A DNA stretch of 64,000 bases, from positions 1 to 64,000 of the forward strand of contig CAYJTG010000002.1 of NCBI GenBank assembly GCA_964373255.1. Reading direction: 5' to 3'. Numbering within the stretch: the stretch's first letter is position 1; each line of letters opens with the position of its first letter. The notes under the pieces were generated by a model that did no database searches, was not told the DNA's origin, and saw only the letters and a list, made by a program, of their open reading frames with translations. Of this stretch, positions 42,901 to 51,818 are shown in pieces. This DNA is from JACPVU01 sp964373255 (GTDB taxonomy: Archaea; Aenigmatarchaeota; Aenigmatarchaeia; GW2011-AR5). A program made the position numbers and the translations under genes.

Positions 42901-45900
42901 CGATTATTGTTGACGTAGATGATGCAACAGAAGCAAGTGTTGGTGTTGCCTCGATGTTCGATGTTCCGCCACTTATTGTAAGGTTCGCCGTTGCAATGTT
43001 CGCCCCGAACGTATTGCCCACGGTTGCGCCGCTCGACACGTTAACAGCAATTATCAAATGATGATAATTGCCTGCTGCCACGCTTATAATCGGCGATCCT
43101 GAGAACCTTACATTTATGCCAGACCGCGTGCCGTTGCCTGAAATAAGCGTTGCACCTGATACTGTTGTGCCTGTTGAAGAATTGTACAACGCAACAGAGA
43201 TCACGTCCGTTGCACTACCAGTACCCAGCATTGTCACATTAAATTCGGTCAAATTCATTGCCTCGCCTGTGGCTGTTATGTTGTAGACGATGACATTATT
43301 GTTATTGGTGCTCACGTTTGTCGTGGTGGCAATTTGGGTGATTCCTGTAATTGCTGCTGTGCCGAAGATTGTTTGTGTTGAAGAGTTTGTTGTTGCGAAT
43401 GTCGGACCAATGCTTTGACCGGATGTCGCGCCGACAACACTTATGTTGGCTGCTGCTGTATCTGCGCCAAACGTACGGCCGCCGGTTGCACCGCTGGTGA
43501 TATTGAACACGACGAGCAGGTGCGTGTTGTTGGCTGCAAGTATGCGCACAAGCGGCGCTGCCGAGAAGTTGTACACTCCTGCTGTGGGCGCGGAAAGGTT
43601 CCATGCGATAAGCGTAGCTGTCGCCAGTGCTGTTGAGACTGTATTATTGAATATGCCTACTGCTCCTATGTCTGAATTGCTGAATGAACCAAGCTTTGTT
43701 ATATTAAAGTTGGTGAGGTTCATCGCCTCGCCTGTTGCTGTGATATTATAAATAATGACAGTGACATTGCTGGTGCTCAGGTTCCTGTTCGCCGTGTTCT
43801 GGTTTATTCCTGTTACAGCAGAAGTGCCGACTATCGATGCCAGTGATGAATTGGAGCTCGAGAGCGTTGGAGTAATTACAGAGCCCGATGCACTGCCAAG
43901 CATGCTCAGGTTTGCTGTTGCTATGTTCGCGCCGACTGTGTTGCCGAACGTGACATCAGCTGCACCAGATATATTAAATACAACAATAAGGTGCTGATAG
44001 CTTCCTGAAGATATATTCAATATACTCGGACCACCGTCGGCAGTTACGTTGAATATGTAAACGCCATTTGTAGGGCTGGTTGCGTTCCATCTTATCAACG
44101 TAGAGCTTGCAAGACCAGTGCCAACTGAGTTGTTAAACAACCCGACTGCTGTAATATTAGTGTTTGCTGTGAGGAACGCGCCTGTACCAAGACGCGTTAT
44201 ATTTATCCACGTCAAATTCATCTGCTCTGCGCCTGCTGTTATGTTGTAAATTATTACCGTGACATTAGTCGCGCTGACATTTACCGTAGAACTAAGCACG
44301 TTTATTCCTGTAATTGTCGAGTTGCCAAATATATTCGAATTCGTTGTCGACATGCCTGATGTTATTGTCTCTGCTATCGACTGTCCGGAGACGGAACCGG
44401 TTGTTGCTACGTCGGCGGAAACATTTATGCCTGCGCCAAATGTGCGGCCGCCGGTTGCGCCTGAAGAAATATTAAATACAACCAAGAGTATCTGCGAACT
44501 ACCGTTTCCGATAACCAAACTAAGTCCTGAGAAATTGTACTTGCCATTTGTCGTGACAGAGCGGTTGCGTATGAATGTTTCTGTTGCGTTGAATACGCCA
44601 TCGTTAAGTGTCTCATTGTATAAAGATACTGCAGATATGTCGGCGTCCGCTATGCTGGTGCCGTTCCTTTCGATAAGTATTTCAGATATATTCATCTGCT
44701 CGCCGGCGCTTGTGAAATTTATTGTCACAACAGTGACGTTCCTTGTGCCCACAGCTGTAGTCGCGCCAACCCTGCTTGTTCCTGTAAGTGTAAGCGTACC
44801 GAATGTTGTCACGTTCGGTACTGATGAAAATATCGTATAGTTGCCGCCCGCAGAGCCGTTGACAGTTACTTCGAATGGTATGACACCTGCTGTTGATGGC
44901 GCAAGCCAGTTCGCAATTATGACGCTTGCATTTGAACCAGAAGCCACTACGGAAGCACTGGAGTTCTTTGTACATTTCACAATCTTTGTAGCAGCGGTTA
45001 CGCTGCCGTCCCACGTGCCCGAACCTATGGTAGGACACGTAACGTTTGCCACTTCCGTGTCGGCGTAGCCAGTTGCCGTATAGTTTATTCTTATCTCGTT
45101 TATGCTATCTCCACCAGAAGGATTTACAACCGTGAAATTGAAAGTCTTTCTCGTACTTATTTGCTGCGTTGTATCGTTGACGCCTGCTGTTGCCGAGAGT
45201 GCAAGTATGTTTGAATTTGTTGCTGGGTTGAGAGGAAACGCCCCCAAAGTTGTAATTGCCACGCCTGTCGCGCCGCTGCTCACTGTAATATTCGCTGCTG
45301 CTGCGACATACGCGTCGACCTTGTTAGAAGCCGCCGCACTCGCATTTATAACAAATGTAACTATAAGCGTTCTTGTTGCACCACTTGTTACATTAAATAT
45401 GCCATCGGCTGAACCGGAACCGAAGCGTGCAATACTTCCGGTCAATGTCGCTGTTGCAATCAGCGAATCAGCCGGCGTGAACAGACCGTCGTTTGTTGAG
45501 TCATTATACAGCCTTGCTGCGGTCACGTCGTTGTTGTTTGTGTTATTCATAGTAATGTTAATCTCCCTTATTTTCATGGCCTCGCCTGTTGCCACAAACG
45601 TAAGGTTGATTATTGCCGCCTCCTGGCTCTGGTCAACATTACTGGGCGTCATGTCTGCTGCGGTAACCGAAAGGTTGCCGAATATTGTTGACGTTGACGA
45701 ATTCGAGTTTGATAATGCAGGTGTTACAGCTGTGGCTGACGTGCCGCCAGCCATCGTCAGGTTCGCTGTGGCTATGTCTGCGCCAAATGTATTTCCTCCA
45801 GCGGCGGACCCGGAAACATTGAACACGACTATCAGGTGCTGGTTGCTGCCTGATGCAACAGTTACCAGAGGCGACTCGGCTGTCCTTGTGAAATTAATAC

Positions 45901-48001
45901 TTATGCCGGAACGCGTGCCATTTCCTGATACCAGTGTTGCACCTGCGATGGCAGTGCTTGTCGATGAATTGTACAATGCAATAACAGGTATGTCGGCTGC
46001 CGTGGCGTTTCCAAGCATTGTTACGTTGAATTCTGAGAGGTTCATGGCCTCGCCTGTGGCCGTGATGTTGTAGACTACTATTGAGACGTTAACAGAACCT
46101 ATTACTGTTGTGTTTGCATTCTGGTTTATGCCTCTCATAGTTGAATTGCCAAATATTGTTGATGCAGTAGAAGCTCCTGTCGTGACTGTTTCCGTGATGG
46201 CCACGCCGGATACAGCTGCTGTTGTAGAAACATTTGCAGGGTTAATTTCAACGCCGAACGTCCTGCCGCCTGTTGCGGCGCCGGATATGTTGAACACGAC
46301 AAATAACGCCTGATAATTCACACTTCCGTTCCTTACCACAAAACTCAGGCTCGTGAAATTATAAACGCCTGTGCTTCCTGTGGTGTTCCAGCCTATGAGC
46401 GTTTCCGTGCCGTTGAGCACGCCGTCATTGATTGCTGATTCGTTATATAAAGCGACTGCGACAATATCCGCAGCCGTTGCTGTTCCTGTCCTTGTTACCT
46501 GTATATTTGTAACATTCGCGTTCTCGCCTGTGGCCGTGAAGTTGTACGTGATGACCACAACATTCGTCCTGTTAATCTGCGTTGTCGTGGCGACCCTGTT
46601 CGTGCCTGTTACGTTCAGTGCACCAAATATCGTGACAGTTGAAGAACCAAAGTCAGTGCCTGTCGATGTTATGGCCTGTGAAGAATTGCCGCCTGTTGCC
46701 GTGACATTTGCACCGCCGACAGTTATTCTTAGTGTGTTGCCGCCAACGGCATTTGCAGAAATATTATACGCAACGATATAACATTGCGCCAGTCCTTGGG
46801 GTATATTACCGCCGGACGGGAGCGTCAGTAACATGGACTGGTTCACGCTGTCGCTCACAAGAAGGACTTCGCTTGCAACAGCTCCGTCGCAGTTTGAGTC
46901 GTTGAAAACCATTATCCTGGAGATATCATTCCCGAGGTTTGTCGCTATTGTATTGACGCGCAGCTGGATCGAAGAAAGGTTCTCGCCTGTTGATGAAAGA
47001 TTTATCTGCCCCATCACCTTGTTGCCAACGCCGATCTGGACTGTTGTGGCGCTTGACGCCCTGTCGACAGACGTCAATGCCATTGTGCCAAAAACAGTCA
47101 CCGTCGGCCTGTCTGCCTGCAGCGTAAAGTTGCCGCCCAGCGCGCCCCTGATATCAACTTGAAATGTCCTTACCCCGCCTGTTGAAGGGGCATCAAAGCT
47201 TGCTATCGCCATTGTTGCAGACTGTGATGTTGTGAGGTCTTGCCCGTCTGCGGGAGAAGTACACGTCACTGTGTTTCCTCCTGCATCAGCACTAGCGTCC
47301 CAAGAGCCAGAGATAGAAGGACACGTTATATCTGCGAGGTTAGGGTCGCCGAACCCTGCATCGGTATAATTAATAATTATTCTGTCTATGGCGTCTGTAC
47401 CATTGTTTCTTACCGTGAAATTATAATTTTTCTCCGAGCTTATCGCTGCTGTTGTATCATTTACAGTCACATTTGCCGCCAGCTGCGACACCGTTATTCC
47501 GACGGTTGACGAATTTGTTATATTATTAAGGACACCTGACGTCGCGTTGACCTCTGTTGTGTTGGTTGTGAAATTGGATCTCACTGGATAAGCAGGTGCT
47601 GCTGTTCCAGAAACAGTAATATTGAATGTAGTTCCGCCGAAGGCGACCACCGAGAAATTAAAGCATCGTATTATACCTCCGCCTGGCAATGAAGAATTAA
47701 ATCCGCTTGAACACGTTATTGAATTATTGGCGGCTGGTACGTCCCATCTTGCTGCTGTGAAGTTTATGTCAAAAATTGAAATATTGGCCTCGGTTCCTGT
47801 CCTTGTTATTGTAAAATTCAGCTGTATCGCCTGTGACGTGTCCAGCGGGCCCGCAGGCACGACAGCCGTTGTCGTGTTGTGGAGCGCGAAAACAGGATAC
47901 ACATAACTGAAGGCAAATATCGCTACTACTGCTATAATTAACACTACGCCTGCCATCAATCCTTTCTGCGCGCCCTTCAGCAGCCCTTTCTTCCTTTCCA
48001 T
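39938..48001 (-). CDS. Giant repetitive surface protein (2687 aa)
   Basis: An N-terminal basic stretch and membrane/signal segment (about residues 15-38) lead to roughly thirteen tandem repeats of about 150-190 residues. Typical pieces are VTVIVYNITATGEAMNLT, NNSVGTGLAAATLIRWNTS, LIVVFNISGSATGGRTFGA and ANLSMVGGTSN, with many NxS/T sequons and almost no cysteine. The C-terminal 200 residues are distinct (TCKFDNSDKTY, YYVRCADTFGN, then an end domain). The protein is probably exported and heavily glycosylated. An adhesin or surface-layer role is inferred. Internal repeats at DNA level would favour length change by recombination. Confidence 0.82.
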   Translation of the reverse strand: MERKKGLLKGAQKGLMAGVVLIIAVVAIFAFSYVYPVFALHNTTTAVVPAGPLDTSQAIQLNFTITRTGTEANISIFDINFTAARWDVPAANNSITCSSGFNSSLPGGGIIRCFNFSVVAFGGTTFNITVSGTAAPAYPVRSNFTTNTTEVNATSGVLNNITNSSTVGITVSQLAANVTVNDTTAAISSEKNYNFTVRNNGTDAIDRIIINYTDAGFGDPNLADITCPSISGSWDASADAGGNTVTCTSPADGQDLTTSQSATMAIASFDAPSTGGVRTFQVDIRGALGGNFTLQADRPTVTVFGTMALTSVDRASSATTVQIGVGNKVMGQINLSSTGENLSSIQLRVNTIATNLGNDISRIMVFNDSNCDGAVASEVLLVSDSVNQSMLLTLPSGGNIPQGLAQCYIVAYNISANAVGGNTLRITVGGANVTATGGNSSQAITSTGTDFGSSTVTIFGALNVTGTNRVATTTQINRTNVVVITYNFTATGENANVTNIQVTRTGTATAADIVAVALYNESAINDGVLNGTETLIGWNTTGSTGVYNFTSLSFVVRNGSVNYQALFVVFNISGAATGGRTFGVEINPANVSTTAAVSGVAITETVTTGASTASTIFGNSTMRGINQNANTTVIGSVNVSIVVYNITATGEAMNLSEFNVTMLGNATAADIPVIALYNSSTSTAIAGATLVSGNGTRSGISINFTRTAESPLVTVASGSNQHLIVVFNVSGSAAGGNTFGADIATANLTMAGGTSATAVTPALSNSNSSTSTIFGNLSVTAADMTPSNVDQSQEAAIINLTFVATGEAMKIREINITMNNTNNNDVTAARLYNDSTNDGLFTPADSLIATATLTGSIARFGSGSADGIFNVTSGATRTLIVTFVINASAAASNKVDAYVAAAANITVSSGATGVAITTLGAFPLNPATNSNILALSATAGVNDTTQQISTRKTFNFTVVNPSGGDSINEIRINYTATGYADTEVANVTCPTIGSGTWDGSVTAATKIVKCTKNSSASVVASGSNASVIIANWLAPSTAGVIPFEVTVNGSAGGNYTIFSSVPNVTTFGTLTLTGTSRVGATTAVGTRNVTVVTINFTSAGEQMNISEILIERNGTSIADADISAVSLYNETLNDGVFNATETFIRNRSVTTNGKYNFSGLSLVIGNGSSQILLVVFNISSGATGGRTFGAGINVSADVATTGSVSGQSIAETITSGMSTTNSNIFGNSTITGINVLSSTVNVSATNVTVIIYNITAGAEQMNLTWINITRLGTGAFLTANTNITAVGLFNNSVGTGLASSTLIRWNATSPTNGVYIFNVTADGGPSILNISSGSYQHLIVVFNISGAADVTFGNTVGANIATANLSMLGSASGSVITPTLSSSNSSLASIVGTSAVTGINQNTANRNLSTSNVTVIIYNITATGEAMNLTNFNITKLGSFSNSDIGAVGIFNNTVSTALATATLIAWNLSAPTAGVYNFSAAPLVRILAANNTHLLVVFNITSGATGGRTFGADTAAANISVVGATSGQSIGPTFATTNSSTQTIFGTAAITGITQIATTTNVSTNNNNVIVYNITATGEAMNLTEFNVTMLGTGSATDVISVALYNSSTGTTVSGATLISGNGTRSGINVRFSGSPIISVAAGNYHHLIIAVNVSSGATVGNTFGANIATANLTISGGTSNIEATPTLASVASSTSTIIGTSSITGISQVSATTNVSSVNVTVIVYNITATGEQMNLTWLNVTRLGTVQNTDIVAVGLFNNSVGTGLAAATLIRWNTSAPVNGVYVFNITAEGGPSILNVSSGSNQHVLVVFNISGSATGGRTFGANIAAANLSIISSTTGQAITPTLTSTNSSLSTIFATATITGINQLTTVKVAGTSNVSMIVYNITATGEAANITRLNITRLGTANSDDIAAVGIYNNSAGTGLAAATLIAWNTSAPTNLVYNFSGAPILSVSAGGYHHIIVVFNLTSTATGGRTFGANIATANLTMVGGTSNIAITPVVSGTNSSTLAISTLNITGINKLGALTDIGANNVTVIVYNITAVEEQMNLTAINITRIGSSVDSDVVAVGIYNNSVATDLASSTLLRWNTSIPSSGVYNFTGASLLNISSGSYQHVIVVFNISGTATGGRTFGASLGSSNLSVTSATSGAAVTPQTLTSGGSNTSTIAGTLTITGTSRAPANATVGTGGIVVVTLNFSATSEQMNISEIIITRNGTNIGDSDITTISLYNDTINDGVLNGTETFIGNRSVSTNGRYNFSSLSFRVASGGSQIVFVVVNLSNNAFGGRTFGAGINVSADIVTTGGATGQSISETISTGISVTSTINGNVTVTGTNRISQFTISGTPNVTVISYSLSAVGETMNITNFNVTRTGTAGDADIVAVGLFNATNDDGILNATETLIRWNLSAPSNSVYNFSAAPLFTVTNGTTQVLLLVINVSSGAGGDKTLAFTTAAANMTITGGSSGVAITPTVATLGSNTSNITTDNAAPTITATAPTTAAKVTTSSPSLLVNTSEAATCKFDNSDKTYSGMANTFTGTGTTHNYTLSGQNDGVYAYYVRCADTFGNTMTASGIVWFEIDTRGNFNYTQPSTGYFAVGWSTLFIPTQTIMESAGKTAGTTGSFNFTSILSSLSSNWNYMYYNVNGSSTGWVLATRTDPGGSTLKFVNNTNDKPYFINITASNTRFTI

Positions 48002-48064
48002 TCAATGAACCCCAAATAATGTAATATTCTTGGTTTTGCCCTCTATATATAATTTTTTGTCGTT

Positions 48065-48316
48065 TCAGTAGCTTTTTTCTGCAACCCGTCCTTTTGTAAT
48101 ATTAGTGCTTGTAAATTCTGTCTTTAGAGCAACTGTCCTGTAAACGTTGGACCTTCCTACGCGTATTTTCTCTAGTTTGCCCTGGTTGCGCAATGCTTCC
48201 AAATAGCCAGATACGGCATCGCGCCTCATGTTTATGCGTTTCGCAACCTCAGACGTAGAAAGAAGCTCCTCTGACAACAGATCAAGTATCCTTTTTTCGA
48301 TATTCTCGGCCTGCAT
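48065..48316 (-). CDS. Winged-helix transcriptional regulator (83 aa)
   Basis: The product is a minimal winged helix: ENIEKRILDLLSEELLSTSE, VAKRINMRRDAVSGYLEALRNQG (recognition helix region) and LEKIRVGRSNVYRTV as wing. It resembles archaeal MarR/ArsR-like regulators. It lies between the S-layer gene and the giant repetitive protein gene on the same strand. A dyad over its own promoter suggests self-control; regulation of the neighbouring surface genes is possible. Confidence 0.72.
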   Translation of the reverse strand: MQAENIEKRILDLLSEELLSTSEVAKRINMRRDAVSGYLEALRNQGKLEKIRVGRSNVYRTVALKTEFTSTNITKGRVAEKSY

Positions 48317-48324
48317 TACATATT

Positions 48325-48349
48325 CATTACACTTGTAATGTATTTATAC
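48325..48349 (-). promoter_or_regulatory. TATA box with dyad, probable operator of the winged-helix gene
   Basis: On the minus strand GTATAAATA (48341-48349) is followed at once by CATTAC..GTAATG (48325-48340), with a further GTAATG half-site just before the start codon. A regulator binding this dyad would cover the transcription start. Upstream, at 48361-48392, CAATATTG occurs twice and CAATATGG once, a second set of possible sites. Confidence 0.5.
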
Positions 48350-48498
48350 GTTAAATAGCGGCAATATTGCAACAATATGGTGACAATATTGCTGCAAGGA
48401 AAAAAAACAAAACGCATAACGAAATGTAGAATAAAATTAATAGAAAAATGAAAGAAAAAAGAAAAAAAATTCAATTTCTCAGTTCTTGACTAAGATTT

Positions 48499-51231
48499 TT
48501 ACGAGCTTAGCGTTGACGAGATGACCCCGTTCTTCCAAACAGCCAGGTTCTTGTTCATCAGGTCTGATTTGTATGCGTCGTAGTTCTGCAAGATTCCTGA
48601 CACAAGTCTTGTGTCGGCCTTGGAGTGTCCTGCAACGACCAGTGCTGATTTGCCTGACGTGAACGCGTCTGCCACAAGGTTCAAGATTGCTGTTCCCGCT
48701 CCCTCTTGGACGTATTTGCTTGTTGCCCATGTCTTTCCAGCGTCTGCCAGTTCTTTTACCATTGAGTTTACCGCCGGTCCGCCCACTAGGATCAGGTTCT
48801 TGTTTGCCTTGTCAGCTGATGTGACTTCGCTGTCCAGCTTTGCGATGGACGTTTTTATCGGCGTAGCTGACCTTACAGTTCCGCCTCCGGTTGCTGTGCC
48901 GCCGCCTATTGTCGAGTCTTTTCCCAGAACAGCTATATTGGCTGTCACCTGCAGGTCTGGATAGTAGAGCCACACTTTGTCCTGGCTTGATGTTCCATGC
49001 TGCACAAAGGTGCCGTACCTGTCAACTGCCCATTGCACGTTGGAATCGCTTCCTAGCGCAACCTCAGATGCCAAGCCGTCAGAGAAGCTTATCGAGTTTA
49101 CTGAAGCCTGTTGGTTGCTTCCTGATGCTTCTGTACCCAGAGACACGGTTATTGTGTAGATGTCCTTGTTGTCGTCCTCTTCTTCTACAAAGACCAGGGC
49201 TGGTTGTGTCAATCCAATGCCTCCTGAACCGCCGACTATTTTCAATGTGGCTGATGTACTGCTACCACTGGCACCACTTATGTTATACACCAAACCGCCG
49301 TTGGATGTTTTACCCAACGTAAATGTAGCGTTTGCTCCTGCTGTCGCATTGAATCCTGTAGGCAGACTTGTTCCTACAGATGTTGTTCCATCCTCATTTG
49401 CTGTTGCAGTGAAGTTCCATAAGCTACCAGAGTACAGCGTTGCTGTTACTGCGCCTGTTGGCAGCTGTAATTTGTTGCCGTTTGTCAGGGTCACTAGTGA
49501 TTGGTTGTACAAGGCAAGGTATTGCCCCTTCTGTCCCTTGATTTTTGGGAATGCTGTTGTATAGTCTCCAACAGAGTTGTTTGCTGAACCTGCTCCCCAC
49601 CAGACATTCATGCCTGCGCTGTTCGCCCAGATATAATATGTCTGGCCGTCGATGACTTTTGTGTCCTGGTTGTCGGTACCCAAGGTGACTTTTGTTGTTA
49701 CGCCGCTGAAAACGTCTGTTATGTCGAGCGAAGCCGATGTCGATGCGTCTGCCGTCAGGCTTGTAAGCTCGAACAGGTGCGAGAAGTCTCCTGCGTCCAC
49801 AACAAAGTACTCGTTTTGCGCGACCTGTGCCCCTTCAACAACTTCTATTCTGTCGCCAGAGCTGTCGCCCAACAGGAATGCGGTTCCTGATGATGTCGCC
49901 TTGTATGCCCAGTTAACAGCTTTTTCCTGACCCTTGTCATCTTTGTATACTACTGTAACAAGGTTGTCTCCAGAAGGCTCGATCTTTATCAAACCTCTTG
50001 AAGCAGCTTTCATGTCTTCTGAAAGCGATGGGAAAGCCATCTTGAATGTCTTCCACGTTGGATCCATGTATTCCCCGCCGAGTTTCAGGAAGTCTGAGCT
50101 TGAAGACTTTCCGCCAGCGTAGACTACAAAGGATGCCAGCTTGCCTGCAGAGACCGTCAGGTTCACGAATGTACCCTGCACTGCTGTTTCGTCTGTTCCT
50201 ATCTTGACTTTGCTTCCGTGCTGCAACACGACTTTGTTTGCGCCCAGCAAAACCTTTGCCGAGTTCTGTGTCTGGTCTGTGGTTGACAGGTGGAATACGT
50301 CGTCTAGGTATACATCAAGGCCGCCGATCTGTGTTTGCACGCCTTTTGTCAGCGTCTTCTGGTCAGCACCTACTTTTATGACAGCCTGTGTTGTAGATGA
50401 TGTACCAATCATGCTTACTTCGTATGTTGAGCTGCCTATTGTTACTGATGCAACCTCTCCTGATTTCATTACGCGTGTGTCTGCTCCGCCTGAGATGACC
50501 AGCTTGTTGCTTGTGAAAGGACTCGCCCCGGTGAATGTCGTGTCACTGTTAATTGTGTATATTCCACCAAAAAGAGTCAGCTTCTCTCCGACTGCTGTTG
50601 TTCCGTTGACTTCTTTGTCGAAGATTATCTGTGTTTGGTAGAACCACTCGTCGTCGTCAGGGCTTTGTGTGAACTCCCCGAAGCTGTATGTAGGGTCTTC
50701 ATTGCTTATCGAAGAGTCTCCTGGTTTCTCGAATTGCAATCTGTAGCTGTTCAGGTTTGCTGTACCTGGTGTCACTTTTATGTACTGAGTGTATTTGTGT
50801 GTTGTTCCAGCGTCAGAGTCCACGAGCGAGCCGTCTGCCAAGGTCGTTGGAAGGTCGTCCTTTGTCATCGTGTTTCTCAGGCCTGTTTTTCCCATTGTGT
50901 CGTTGAGGAAAATCTTTTTGTTTGCCGTTGCAACATTTTTTCCCTCGCCTGTTATGCTTGTGGCTGTTACAGTGCCTGCTATTGCGACTTCTGTTGTTAC
51001 TTCGCCGCCCAAACGGGCTGCTATGTCTATTGCGCCTGAAATGTCGCTTGCGAGACCTGCCGCGTCTGTACCCTGTGAGCCTACGACAATCAGCAGTTGA
51101 GGCCCTGCCGATGTGACGAATGGCGCCGGGTATGCGTCTAGTGCTGCAAATCCAATGCTAGAGCCTATCATGACCCCGGCAAGTGCACCTGCAGCAACGA
51201 TTTTTCCTATTTTTCCTAATTGCATTTTCAT
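48499..51231 (-). CDS. S-layer protein (methanococcal S_layer type)
   Basis: A 910-aa secreted protein that probably builds the surface lattice. Seen: a signal peptide MKMQLGKIGKIVAAGALAGV..GFAALDAYPAPFV, the N-terminal half-domain LLIVVGSQGTDAAGLASDIS, the body with repeated beta structure, and the C-terminal half KNLILVGGPAVNSMVKELAD ending in LAVWKNGVISS; the N- and C-terminal halves together form the fold known from methanococcal S-layer proteins. GGAGGT lies 3 bp before ATG 51231 and 9 bp before ATG 51225, so either could be used. Strong ribosome site and tandem TATA boxes suggest heavy expression. Confidence 0.9.
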   Translation of the reverse strand: MKMQLGKIGKIVAAGALAGVMIGSSIGFAALDAYPAPFVTSAGPQLLIVVGSQGTDAAGLASDISGAIDIAARLGGEVTTEVAIAGTVTATSITGEGKNVATANKKIFLNDTMGKTGLRNTMTKDDLPTTLADGSLVDSDAGTTHKYTQYIKVTPGTANLNSYRLQFEKPGDSSISNEDPTYSFGEFTQSPDDDEWFYQTQIIFDKEVNGTTAVGEKLTLFGGIYTINSDTTFTGASPFTSNKLVISGGADTRVMKSGEVASVTIGSSTYEVSMIGTSSTTQAVIKVGADQKTLTKGVQTQIGGLDVYLDDVFHLSTTDQTQNSAKVLLGANKVVLQHGSKVKIGTDETAVQGTFVNLTVSAGKLASFVVYAGGKSSSSDFLKLGGEYMDPTWKTFKMAFPSLSEDMKAASRGLIKIEPSGDNLVTVVYKDDKGQEKAVNWAYKATSSGTAFLLGDSSGDRIEVVEGAQVAQNEYFVVDAGDFSHLFELTSLTADASTSASLDITDVFSGVTTKVTLGTDNQDTKVIDGQTYYIWANSAGMNVWWGAGSANNSVGDYTTAFPKIKGQKGQYLALYNQSLVTLTNGNKLQLPTGAVTATLYSGSLWNFTATANEDGTTSVGTSLPTGFNATAGANATFTLGKTSNGGLVYNISGASGSSTSATLKIVGGSGGIGLTQPALVFVEEEDDNKDIYTITVSLGTEASGSNQQASVNSISFSDGLASEVALGSDSNVQWAVDRYGTFVQHGTSSQDKVWLYYPDLQVTANIAVLGKDSTIGGGTATGGGTVRSATPIKTSIAKLDSEVTSADKANKNLILVGGPAVNSMVKELADAGKTWATSKYVQEGAGTAILNLVADAFTSGKSALVVAGHSKADTRLVSGILQNYDAYKSDLMNKNLAVWKNGVISSTLSS

Positions 51232-51320
51232 GCAACCTCCATGTCGTATTTTTTACAAGTCGAAATTAATTGCCAAACACAGGACGATCAAAAATAATTC
51301 CGAACAAGAAACCGCGATTC

Positions 51321-51372
51321 GTGTTTATAATTTGTGTTTATATATTGTGTTTATATATTGTGTTTACTTTTG
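51321..51372 (-). promoter_or_regulatory. Tandem TATA-box array upstream of the S-layer gene
   Basis: Four consecutive 13-bp units, two of them identical (GTGTTTATATATT on the plus strand), each giving a TATATAAA-like box when read toward the S-layer gene. The array lies 90-140 bp before the start codon. It could provide several transcription starts or bind a regulator in phase. Confidence 0.6.
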
Positions 51373-51448
51373 CTTTTACTTTATCGCGATTTTTCTTCAG
51401 TTTTACTTTAATCATCCGAATGTTTTTTCATTAACTTCAACAGTTCAT

Positions 51449-51556
51449 CAGAGACTTTTGGTCTCTGCATTTGATCCGGATCAAATCGGTTAAAGACTTT
51501 TGAGGTCTTTTGATTTGAAAATCAAGCACAGATAGATTTTGATAGACCTATCTGTA
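51449..51556. repeat. Cluster of five hairpins in the S-layer/regulator gap
   Basis: Consecutive stems CAGAGAC/GTCTCTG, ATTTGATC/GATCAAAT, AAAGAC/GGTCTTT, TTGAT/ATCAA and ACAGATAG/CTATCTGT. This lies in the 587-bp gap between the divergent S-layer and membrane-regulator genes, which otherwise holds the TATA array, a CACCC/GGGTG hairpin at about 51590 and A/T-rich sequence; I see no gene there. It resembles the multi-hairpin elements elsewhere but has no second copy in the window. Confidence 0.5.
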
Positions 51557-51818
51557 CATGCTATTTTTACTTACAGATATGGATTTGCACCCTATATAAG
51601 GGTGACGGGAAACAGTTGCAGATTGAGCAAAATGGCTAAATCATGTATATTTTAAAGGTTTACATAGATTATATATTGTTAATGAACGTTTCAAAGGTAA
51701 ATTTTAGGCTATTTAGATCAAAAAAGATCATTTTTAATCTTATTTTTCTTGCGTATTTCATTTTTGCACTTTGTATCGTTATAACGTATTTTTAAGCATA
51801 AGCATAATTAGTTTATGC

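Noticed and set aside
44259..46073. Long plus-strand open frames within the giant repetitive gene and the 1483-aa gene
   Set aside because: They are antisense shadows of repetitive, Thr/Asn/Val-rich coding sequence, with no start signals or family likeness.
48479..48730. Frames antisense to, or out of frame with, the S-layer gene
   Set aside because: They lie entirely in the S-layer coding sequence, whose frame has signal peptide and domains.
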